From Flavobacteriaceae bacterium (GTDB taxonomy: Bacteria > Bacteroidota > Bacteroidia > Flavobacteriales > Flavobacteriaceae): a stretch of DNA of 64,000 nucleotides. The stretch lies in assembly GCA_029243245.1 (NCBI GenBank), contig JAQWSK010000005.1, forward strand, positions 62,001 through 126,000, read 5' to 3'. Both the position numbers and the translations under genes were made by a program. Below the pieces are notes generated by a model. The model saw nothing but the letters and a program-made list of their open reading frames with translations. It was not told where the DNA came from and did not search any database. Positions 44,755-52,613 of this stretch are shown piece by piece (positions within the stretch are counted from its first letter, which is position 1; each line of letters begins with the position of its first letter).

Positions 44755-45912
44755 ATGATTATGCAAATGAAAAGAAATATAAATTTATTTATAGTAGCTG
44801 GTTTATTATCTGTTTTTATTCTAGAGATAAATGCCCAAGACAGAGTTGTTACAACAGGTGTTCCTTTTTTATTGATAACTCCAGACGCTAGGGCTGCAGG
44901 GATGGGAGATATTGGGGTTGCCACGAGTTCAGATGCTTTTTCTCAACAATGGAATCCAGCCAAATATTCTTTTGTAAAAACATCGGGCGGATTTGGTATA
45001 AGCTATACTCCTTATTTGAGTAAACTTGTAAATGATATTTTTTTAGGAAATGTTACTTACTATAGAAAACTTAATGAAAGAAGTTCTTGGGCTACTAGTT
45101 TTAAATATTTTAGTCTTGGTGATGTTCAGTTTAACCAGGTTATTGCAGGTTCAATAGTCGATCAGGGAGTTGAGCGTCCAAACGAGTTGACTCTTGATTT
45201 ATCATATTCTTTAAAATTAAGTGAATTTTTTTCTATGGCTGTTGCGGTAAGATATATTAGATCTGACTTAAAGCTTTCTAGCGACTCAGATAATAATTCT
45301 GCCAATTCTTTAGGTGTTGATATTGCAGGCTTTTACCAAAGTAAATCATTTGAAATTAATGGGATGAATTCAATTATAAGATCTGGTTTTAACATATCTA
45401 ATATAGGGCCTAGATTAAAATATGATGTAGGAGGTAAACAAAATTTTATTCCAACAAATCTTAAGTTTGGAACCGGTTTTGAAGTTTATTTAGAAGATGA
45501 TAATGCTTTAAGTTTTAATTTTGAGTTAAATAAATTATTAGTTCCTACTCCGATAGCAACTTATGATGAATCGAACAATTTTTTAGGATACAAACAACCA
45601 GATATTGGATTTTTAAAAGGTATGATGCAATCTTTTAATGATGCTCCTGATGGATTTAAAGAAGAGCTTAAGGAGGTTACATGGGCATTAGGCTTTGAAT
45701 ATGTTTTTAAGGAAATATTTTCATTAAGGACAGGATATTTTAATGAAAGTAAAACAAAAGGAGCCAGGCGTTATTTAACATTTGGAACAGGGTTTTTAAT
45801 TAATCAAATGAATTTTAATGTTTCTTATTTATTCTCTACTTCAAATGTTCGCAGTCCTTTAGAAAACACGTTAAGATTTTCTTTGGCCTTTAATATTTTA
45901 GAAAGCATTTAA
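44755..45912 (+). CDS. porV: type IX secretion outer membrane protein PorV
   Basis: Beta-barrel shuttle that carries T9SS cargo. Signal around KRNINLFIVAGLLSVFILEI, then the hallmark TGVPFLLITPDARAAGMGDI and GVATSSDAFSQQWNPAKY. The rest is alternating amphipathic strands ending in an aromatic C-terminus (SLAFNILESI). 385 residues; the in-frame ATG at 44767 is an equally good start. PorU, its usual neighbour and partner, is missing here. Confidence 0.92.
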   Translation: MIMQMKRNINLFIVAGLLSVFILEINAQDRVVTTGVPFLLITPDARAAGMGDIGVATSSDAFSQQWNPAKYSFVKTSGGFGISYTPYLSKLVNDIFLGNVTYYRKLNERSSWATSFKYFSLGDVQFNQVIAGSIVDQGVERPNELTLDLSYSLKLSEFFSMAVAVRYIRSDLKLSSDSDNNSANSLGVDIAGFYQSKSFEINGMNSIIRSGFNISNIGPRLKYDVGGKQNFIPTNLKFGTGFEVYLEDDNALSFNFELNKLLVPTPIATYDESNNFLGYKQPDIGFLKGMMQSFNDAPDGFKEELKEVTWALGFEYVFKEIFSLRTGYFNESKTKGARRYLTFGTGFLINQMNFNVSYLFSTSNVRSPLENTLRFSLAFNILESI

Positions 45913-45930
45913 AAATTCACAAGAATTCAG

Positions 45931-45938
45931 TATTTTTG
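45931..45938 (+). promoter_or_regulatory. -7 box of pdhA
   Basis: TATTTTTG fits TAnnTTTG and lies 35 bases before the pdhA ATG, in the 61-base gap after porV. Confidence 0.45.
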
Positions 45939-45973
45939 TTTTCAATTAATTAAACATATATCATTAAGATTTT

Positions 45974-46975
45974 ATGAAAAAAATTACCAAAGACACATAT
46001 CTTAATTGGTATGAAAACATGTTTTTTTGGAGAAAGTTTGAAGACAAACTGGCATCAGTTTATATTCAGCAAAAGGTAAGAGGGTTTTTACACTTGTATA
46101 ATGGTCAGGAAGCTGTTTTAGCTGGAGCATTACACGTTATGGAGCTTGGCAAGGACAGAATGATAACCGCTTATAGAAACCACGTTCAACCTATTGGAAT
46201 GGGAGAAGATCCTAAAAAAGTTATGGCTGAATTATTTGGAAAATCTACTGGAACATCTAATGGTTTGGGTGGTTCAATGCATATTTTTTCGAAAAAATAT
46301 AAATTTCATGGTGGACATGGTATTGTTGGGGGGCAAATTCCTTTAGGGGCAGGAATGGCATTTGGTGATAAATATTTTAATAGAGATAATGTTACTTTGT
46401 GTTTTTTAGGAGATGGCGCGGTTAGGCAAGGGACCCTTCATGAAACATTAAATTTGTCTACTTTATGGAGCCTTCCAGTTGTTTTTATTGTTGAAAATAA
46501 TGGATACGCCATGGGTACTTCAGTTGCAAGAACGGCTAGTCATCAGAATATTTGGAAACTGGGACTTGGATATGATATGCCTTGTGAACCTGTTGATGGT
46601 ATGAATCCTGTTTTAGTTGCTAAATCATTAGATAAAGCAATTAAACATGCTAGATTGGGAAAAGGACCTTCTTTTATAGAAATGAAAACTTATAGATATC
46701 GTGGTCACTCTATGTCTGATGCTCAACATTACAGAACTAAGGAAGAAGTTGAAGAGTATCGTAAAATAGACCCAATTGTTCAGGTAAAAGATGTCATAAT
46801 CAAAAAGAAATATGCTACCCAAGATCAATTAAAGAAGATAGATAAGTCTGTTAAAGAACGAGTGCTTGAGTGTGAAAAGTTTGCTAATGAATCTCCCTAT
46901 CCTGAAAAGAATTTGATGTATGATGCTGTATATGAACAAGAAGATTATCCTTTTTTGAAACATAAATTAGATTAA
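45974..46975 (+). CDS. pdhA: pyruvate dehydrogenase E1 component, alpha subunit
   Basis: Thiamine-diphosphate enzyme subunit. FLHLYNGQEAV, GGSMHIF, GDGAVRQGTLHETLNLS with the GDG..N ThDP motif near residues 155-175, and the phospho-loop-like YRYRGHSMSD are typical. 333 residues. The E1 beta gene is not adjacent (not in window), as often in Flavobacteria. One base separates it from pdhC. Confidence 0.93.
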   Translation: MKKITKDTYLNWYENMFFWRKFEDKLASVYIQQKVRGFLHLYNGQEAVLAGALHVMELGKDRMITAYRNHVQPIGMGEDPKKVMAELFGKSTGTSNGLGGSMHIFSKKYKFHGGHGIVGGQIPLGAGMAFGDKYFNRDNVTLCFLGDGAVRQGTLHETLNLSTLWSLPVVFIVENNGYAMGTSVARTASHQNIWKLGLGYDMPCEPVDGMNPVLVAKSLDKAIKHARLGKGPSFIEMKTYRYRGHSMSDAQHYRTKEEVEEYRKIDPIVQVKDVIIKKKYATQDQLKKIDKSVKERVLECEKFANESPYPEKNLMYDAVYEQEDYPFLKHKLD

Positions 46976-46976
46976 T

Positions 46977-48578
46977 ATGCCAGAAATTATAAACATGCCT
47001 CGTTTGAGCGATACTATGGAAGAAGGCACTGTAGCAAAATGGTTCAAAAAAGTTGGTGATGTAATAAAAGAAGGAGATATTTTAGCTGAAATTGAAACAG
47101 ATAAAGCAACAATGGAGTTTGAGGCTTTTTATGAAGGTGAACTTCTACATATAGGGGTAAGTGAAGGTCAAACGGCTCCTGTTGATAGCTTACTTGCTAT
47201 TATTGGAAATAAAGAAGAAGATATAACAAGTTATATAGATGAATCAAATAAAAAATCAGAAGCTTCAGAAATTACTATTAACTCAGATAGTGAAAATGAC
47301 AATCATGAAAAATCTATATTATCAGAAGGTAAAGTAGAGGTTGTTAATATGCCTAGGTTGAGTGATACAATGGAAGAGGGTGTTGTTGCTTCTTGGAATA
47401 AAAAAGTTGGTGATGTCATAAAAGAAGGGGATATTTTAGCTGAAATTGAAACCGATAAGGCGACAATGGAGTTTGAGTCTTTTTATTCTGGCTACCTAAT
47501 ATATATAGGGGTTAAAGAAGGTGAATCTGCTTTGGTTGATAGTGTTTTAGCAATTATAGGGGATAAAGACACAGATGTAGATCAAGTGTTAGACTCATTA
47601 AATTCAAATAAAGATTCTAGCAATAAAATTGGATTAGATAAAATAGTTGAAAAGAAAGAACCTGTCAATGAAAAGTATAAGCCTAAAGAGGAACAAAAAG
47701 ATACTACTGTTACTGAATCTATAAAAAATGAAAGAGTAATTGCTTCGCCTTTAGCAAAAAAAATGGCTAGTGAAAAAGGAATAATAATATCACAAGTAAC
47801 CGGAAGTGGTGATAATGGTCGAATTATAAAAAGAGATATTGAAAACTTAAAATCTAGCAAGATTTTATTAAATCAAGATATAATTATTCAAGGCAAAGAG
47901 TCTTTAGTTGAATTTTCAAATAGTCAAATGCGAAAAACAATCGCTAAAAGACTTTCTAAATCAAAATTTACAGCACCTCATTATTATTTAGGAGTTGAAT
48001 TTGATATGGAGAATTTGATTTCATTTAGAACTCAGCACAACAATTTGTCAGAGTCAAAAATCTCTTTTAATGATTTAATTATAAAAGCAACAGCAAAAGC
48101 TTTAAAGCTTCACCCTGAAGTTAACTCAAGGTGGTCTGATGATAAAATAGTTCACTACAACCATATTCATATCGGAGTAGCTGTTGCAGTTGATGAGGGA
48201 CTTGTAGTTCCTGTTGTTAAATTTGCAGATGAAAAAAGTTTATTAAAAATTGGTGAATTAGTTAAGGACCTGGCAACTCGTGCAAGATCAAAAAAAATAA
48301 CTCCTGCAGAAATGGATGGAAGTACTTTTACAATATCAAATCTTGGAATGTTTGGGATTTCGGAATTTACATCTATTATAAATCAACCTAATTCAGCAAT
48401 TTTATCTGTTGGCGCAATAATTGAAAAGCCAATTGTTAAAGGAGGTAAGATTATTGTAGGCAATACTATGAAACTAACCTTGGCATGTGATCATAGGACT
48501 GTTGACGGTATAACAGGTTCAGCATTTTTAAAAACCTTAAGAAATTTTGTAGAAAACCCAATAGGAATTTTATTGTAA
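46977..48578 (+). CDS. pdhC: pyruvate dehydrogenase E2, two lipoyl domains
   Basis: Dihydrolipoyl acetyltransferase core of the complex. Two N-terminal lipoyl domains each with ETDKATMEFE (lipoyl Lys near residues 40 and 158), a flexible linker, a peripheral-subunit-binding domain (ASPLAKKMASEKGIIISQV) and the catalytic domain ending with ACDHRTVDGITGSAFL (His and Asp). 533 residues. Stop before the SDR gene by 31 bases. Confidence 0.94.
   Translation: MPEIINMPRLSDTMEEGTVAKWFKKVGDVIKEGDILAEIETDKATMEFEAFYEGELLHIGVSEGQTAPVDSLLAIIGNKEEDITSYIDESNKKSEASEITINSDSENDNHEKSILSEGKVEVVNMPRLSDTMEEGVVASWNKKVGDVIKEGDILAEIETDKATMEFESFYSGYLIYIGVKEGESALVDSVLAIIGDKDTDVDQVLDSLNSNKDSSNKIGLDKIVEKKEPVNEKYKPKEEQKDTTVTESIKNERVIASPLAKKMASEKGIIISQVTGSGDNGRIIKRDIENLKSSKILLNQDIIIQGKESLVEFSNSQMRKTIAKRLSKSKFTAPHYYLGVEFDMENLISFRTQHNNLSESKISFNDLIIKATAKALKLHPEVNSRWSDDKIVHYNHIHIGVAVAVDEGLVVPVVKFADEKSLLKIGELVKDLATRARSKKITPAEMDGSTFTISNLGMFGISEFTSIINQPNSAILSVGAIIEKPIVKGGKIIVGNTMKLTLACDHRTVDGITGSAFLKTLRNFVENPIGILL
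46995..47477 (+). repeat. duplicated lipoyl domain within pdhC
   Basis: 46995-47123 and 47349-47477 are direct repeats 354 bases apart, each 43 codons, starting MPRLSDTMEEG and ending ETDKATMEFE. The second half of each copy differs at few third positions, so the copies are nearly identical in DNA, unlike the linker between them. Confidence 0.85.
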
Positions 48579-48609
48579 TATAAATTCTAATTTACTATTA
48601 CTTCAATTC

Positions 48610-49293
48610 ATGAGAAATAAAAAAACTATTTTAATAACTGGCACGAGTAAGGGTATTGGATTTGAAATGGTTAAAATAGCTGCTTCTCAGGGTCATAAAG
48701 TAATAGCTATATCTCGGGATATAACTAGATTAAAATCTGTCATTGGTGTTGATTCGTATTCTGTAGACATAACAAATGATATTTTTATTGAATCGTTCAT
48801 TAAAAAATTATCCCAAAAACAAGTTAAACTAGATATATTAATAAATAATGCAGGATCCCTAGTAAATCAATCTTTTGAAGAGACTTCTAGTGAAACCTTT
48901 AAATATATTTACAGTGTTAATGTGTTTGGAGTTGCTTCTCTCATACGTTTGAGTTTACCAATTATAAACAAAAATGGACATGTTTTAAATATTAGTAGCA
49001 TGGGAGGTGTTCAAGGGAGTTCAAAATTTGCTGGACTTTCAGCATATTCAAGCAGTAAAGGAGCGCTAATAACATTGACCGAATTGCTTGCAGAAGAGTA
49101 TAATAAAACAGGTCCTTCATTTAATGTTTTAGCTCTTGGATCTGTTCAGACTGAAATGTTAGATAAGGCTTTTCCTGGATATAGAGCAAGTGTTTCAGCA
49201 AAAAAAATGGCTTCTTATATCTTAGAATTTTCAATTTCAGGTCATAAACTATATAACGGAAAGCTACTTCCTATTTCTTTATCAACTCCATAA
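48610..49293 (+). CDS. SDR family NAD(P)-dependent oxidoreductase
   Basis: Rossmann short-chain dehydrogenase: ILITGTSKGIGFEMVKIA near the N-terminus (TGxxxGIG), ILINNAGSLV near 77, ISSMGG with the catalytic Ser near 134 and YSSSKGA with Tyr and Lys near 147. 227 residues, slightly shorter than usual at the C-terminus. Substrate unknown. Stop overlaps the ATG of the next gene by one base. Confidence 0.85.
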   Translation: MRNKKTILITGTSKGIGFEMVKIAASQGHKVIAISRDITRLKSVIGVDSYSVDITNDIFIESFIKKLSQKQVKLDILINNAGSLVNQSFEETSSETFKYIYSVNVFGVASLIRLSLPIINKNGHVLNISSMGGVQGSSKFAGLSAYSSSKGALITLTELLAEEYNKTGPSFNVLALGSVQTEMLDKAFPGYRASVSAKKMASYILEFSISGHKLYNGKLLPISLSTP

Positions 49294-49895
49294 TGGGTAA
49301 TGATTTTAAAACAATATTTGATTATACACCTGTAAAGGCTCATGCTCTTTTAGCGAAATATGTTAAGGATAACCCTGTTATCTTTAGAATTACTAAACAA
49401 CGATATACTAAACATGGTGATTATAGGCAATATTTAAATGGAACTGAGCAAATTTCAATTAATTCTAATCTTGGTCCTTACAGGTTTTTAATAACCCTAA
49501 TTCACGAAATATCACATCTAGTCACATATAAATTATACGGAAAAAACATTAGACCTCATGGTAAAGAATGGAAAAAAACATATAAAAATCTAATGACACC
49601 ATTTTTAAATTCAAATATTTTTCCTGAAAATCTTTTAATAGTTCTAAAAAAACATTTTATAAACCCTAAAGCCTCTTCAGATTCTGATTTAGATCTAGTA
49701 ATGATTTTACAAACTTTTGAAAAAGAGGATAAGCTATATGTGTTTAAAATTCCTGAAGGAAATTATTTTAAAATTCATAATGGTCGAATTTTTAAAAAAG
49801 GATCAAAGCGAAGAAAGTGTTATGAATGTGAAGAGAAATCATCTGGAAGAAAGTATTTATTTAACCCATTAGCTGAAGTTACATTAGCAAGTTAA
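49293..49895 (+). CDS. SprT-like zinc protein
   Basis: 200 residues with the SprT HExxH motif in LITLIHEISHLVTYKLYGK near residue 72 and HGKEWKKTYKNLM. The C-terminus carries a two-Cys zinc-ribbon half (RRKCYECEEKSSGRKYLF). Related to SprT/Spartan proteases, but function in Flavobacteria is unknown. Coupled to the SDR gene. Confidence 0.8.
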   Translation: MGNDFKTIFDYTPVKAHALLAKYVKDNPVIFRITKQRYTKHGDYRQYLNGTEQISINSNLGPYRFLITLIHEISHLVTYKLYGKNIRPHGKEWKKTYKNLMTPFLNSNIFPENLLIVLKKHFINPKASSDSDLDLVMILQTFEKEDKLYVFKIPEGNYFKIHNGRIFKKGSKRRKCYECEEKSSGRKYLFNPLAEVTLAS

Positions 49896-49897
49896 AT

Positions 49898-50659
49898 CTA
49901 ACTTTCTTTTAGGGCTTTTCGAGCTTTTTTTAGTATTTCGGAGGAGTATACAAAATCAATAAATGGCTTATTATCAGTTTTGAAAATATCTTTATTAGAT
50001 CCTTCCCATTCTTTTTTTCCATTTTGAAGAAATATTATATTTTCTCCAATTTCCATAACAGAATTCATGTCATGTGTATTTACTACTGTTGTTATATTAT
50101 ATTCTTTTGTAATTTCTTGGATAAGGTTGTCAATTAGTATTGAAGTTTTTGGGTCTAATCCTGAATTGGGTTCATCACAAAATAAAAAATTAGGATTCAT
50201 AACTATGGCTCTAGCTATTGCCACCCTTTTTTGCATACCTCCTGATAATTCTGAAGGCATTTTACTATTTGAGTTAGTCAAATTAACTCTATCAATAACT
50301 TCATTAACTCGATCTAAAATTTCATCATCATTTTTAGTAGTAAACATTCTCATTGGAAACATTATGTTTTCTTCAACATTCATCGAGTCAAAAAGTGCAC
50401 TTCCCTGAAAAACGATACCCATTTTTTGTCGAAGCAGTCTTCTTTTTTTTTCATTCATATCAGTTAATGAATTATCGCCAAAAAATATTTTTCCTGCTTC
50501 AGGAGTGTGTAAACCAAGTAGACATTTTAATAAAACTGTCTTTCCGGATCCACTTTGTCCAATAATTAGATTTGTTTTGCCTTTTTCAAAAAACGCACTA
50601 ACTCCATTTAATACAGTTGTTTCATCAAATGATTTAGATATGTTTTTTACAACTATCAT
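49898..50659 (-). CDS. ABC transporter ATP-binding protein, MlaF-type
   Basis: ATPase for phospholipid (Mla/MCE) transport. Walker A IIGQSGSGKTVLLKCLL near residue 31, signature PSELSGGMQKRVAIARAI and Walker B NFLFCDEPNSGLDP near 160. The ATG overlaps the permease stop by one base. An MCE (MlaD) protein is not in the window. Confidence 0.9.
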   Translation of the reverse strand: MIVVKNISKSFDETTVLNGVSAFFEKGKTNLIIGQSGSGKTVLLKCLLGLHTPEAGKIFFGDNSLTDMNEKKRRLLRQKMGIVFQGSALFDSMNVEENIMFPMRMFTTKNDDEILDRVNEVIDRVNLTNSNSKMPSELSGGMQKRVAIARAIVMNPNFLFCDEPNSGLDPKTSILIDNLIQEITKEYNITTVVNTHDMNSVMEIGENIIFLQNGKKEWEGSNKDIFKTDNKPFIDFVYSSEILKKARKALKES

Positions 50660-51396
50660 TAGGCTAGTATTAATTGTGTTATTAAAAAGTTAACTAAAAT
50701 TATAACAACACTAGTCCAAACAAAAGAAGTAGTACTAGCCTTACCAACTTGAAGAGCTCCACCTTTGAGATAATATCCATGAAATGATGGTATAGTAGCT
50801 AAAAGAAATGAGAATAGAATTGTTTTAATAAACGCATATTGGACATGATATGGTATGAAATCTATTTGAAGACCTTCAATAAACACAGCACTAGAACAAA
50901 GACCCCCTAAAACGCTAGCTAGATAACCTCCAAAGATCCCTAAAAACATTGAAAATATAATAACAAATGGATAGAGTAATAAAGCAATTATTTTTGGAAA
51001 AATAAGATAGTTATAAGTATTAATTCCCATTACTTCTAAAGCATCAATTTGTTCTGTAACCCTCATGGTTCCTATACTCGAAGTTATGTAAGAACCTACT
51101 TTTCCAGCCATTATTATAGACATAAAAGTAGGAGCAAATTCTAAAATAATAGACTGTCTTGTGGCGTAACCTATTAAGTTTCTTGGTATAAGAGGATTAG
51201 TTAGATTAAGAGCTGTTTGGATAGCTACAACTCCTCCTACAAAAAAGGAAATAACACTAACAATTCCAATAGATCCAATAATTAGTACCTCGATATCTTT
51301 AAAAATTAAGGATTTCAGGACTGACCATTTTGTGAATTTTTCAAACACTTTTTGGAGCATTAAAAAATAACTACCGATATTTACTATAATTTTCAT
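50659..51396 (-). CDS. mlaE: MlaE family ABC permease
   Basis: Inner-membrane permease of the Mla lipid transporter, 245 residues, five or six helices. MlaE signature segments SFFVGGVVAIQTALNL, LAPTFMSIIMAGKVGSYIT-like FAPTFMSIIMAGKVGS, and EVMGINTYNYLIFPKIIA. Partners the ATPase directly downstream. Regulation not visible. Confidence 0.9.
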   Translation of the reverse strand: MKIIVNIGSYFLMLQKVFEKFTKWSVLKSLIFKDIEVLIIGSIGIVSVISFFVGGVVAIQTALNLTNPLIPRNLIGYATRQSIILEFAPTFMSIIMAGKVGSYITSSIGTMRVTEQIDALEVMGINTYNYLIFPKIIALLLYPFVIIFSMFLGIFGGYLASVLGGLCSSAVFIEGLQIDFIPYHVQYAFIKTILFSFLLATIPSFHGYYLKGGALQVGKASTTSFVWTSVVIILVNFLITQLILA

Positions 51397-51441
51397 GTCT
51401 TTTGTAAAATTACAAAAAGGAAAAACTATAAATGAAAAAAA

Positions 51442-52500
51442 TTAGTATTGATATGAAACAGCATTGATATTCATTCCTGATCCAACACTAGCAAAAAGAA
51501 TTATATCTCCTTTTTTTATTTCGTGACCATTGTAATTTTCCTTAATAACTAAATCAAGAAGTGTAGGAATTGTGGCCGTTGAGCTATTTCCAAACTCTTC
51601 AATATTCATTGGTAGAATATTCTCAGGCACCTTTGAATTGTATAGTTTATAAAAGCGTTTTATAATAGCTTCATCCATTTTTTGGTTGGCTTGATGAATA
51701 AATATCTTTTTCAAACTTTTTATATTATGACCACATTCATCAAAACATTTCTTCATTGCATCAGGAACTTTGTTTAATGCAAATTCGTATACTTTTCTAC
51801 CTTTCATTTTAATATACTTTGTATTATCAGATTTTAAATTATTTGATTTTCCGTAAAATATATAATTAGCTTCACCATTATCGGAGTAGGTAACAGTTTT
51901 GTGACTTAAAACTCCACTATTTCCTTCTGAAGAGTCAATGATTACAGCGCCAGCACCATCGGCAAAAATCATACCGTCTCTGTCATTAGGATCAATTACA
52001 CGAGATAAAGTTTCGGAACCTATAACCAGACATCTATTCGCCATTTTTGCTTTTATGAAGGCATGTGCCTGAATAACTCCCTCTAACCAACCTGGGCATC
52101 CAAATAAAATATCATAAGCAACACAATTAGGATTTTCTATTCCAAGTTTTGACTTTACTCTTGATGCTAATGAAGGCATTGCATCAACTTGATTCGATCC
52201 TTGAGCTACATCTCCAATATTATGAGCCAGAATAATGTAATCTATTGTTTCTGGATCTATATTCGATGTTTTAATAGCATTTTTTGATGCTTCAAAACCT
52301 ATATCAGAAGATGTCAAGGAGTCAGAAACATATTTTCTCTCTTTAATACCCGTAATTGATTCAAATTTATTAATGATTTCATCATTTTCTGATGGGATTG
52401 GATTTCCATCAACATCTAAAAATGAATGATTTAGAAAGGTATTATTATATTTAGTTTTTGGTGGAATATAACTTCCTGTACCAATTATTTTTGAATTCAT
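51442..52500 (-). CDS. 3-oxoacyl-ACP synthase III family (KASIII-like)
   Basis: Thiolase-fold condensing enzyme, 352 residues. Active-site Cys in DILFGCPGWLEG near residue 124, His in FIHQANQKMD near 268 and Asn in EFGNSSTATIPTL near 300. It is a FabH relative that in Flavobacteria exists besides true FabH; it may start a specialised acyl chain or act in ketone condensation. A 24-codon frame (52497-52571) ends at its ATG. Confidence 0.85.
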   Translation of the reverse strand: MNSKIIGTGSYIPPKTKYNNTFLNHSFLDVDGNPIPSENDEIINKFESITGIKERKYVSDSLTSSDIGFEASKNAIKTSNIDPETIDYIILAHNIGDVAQGSNQVDAMPSLASRVKSKLGIENPNCVAYDILFGCPGWLEGVIQAHAFIKAKMANRCLVIGSETLSRVIDPNDRDGMIFADGAGAVIIDSSEGNSGVLSHKTVTYSDNGEANYIFYGKSNNLKSDNTKYIKMKGRKVYEFALNKVPDAMKKCFDECGHNIKSLKKIFIHQANQKMDEAIIKRFYKLYNSKVPENILPMNIEEFGNSSTATIPTLLDLVIKENYNGHEIKKGDIILFASVGSGMNINAVSYQY

Positions 52501-52613
52501 AATATATAGACAATACTATTGATATTTGGACTCTCTTCACTAATAAAAACATAATTAAGTGTGATGTTCATATTTATAAATACTTATTAATTGCGATAAA
52601 ATTTATATATAAT

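Noticed and set aside
52501-52613. Possible small RNA or regulatory element between gcvP and the KASIII gene
   Set aside because: AT-rich, no stable hairpin or conserved element recognised.
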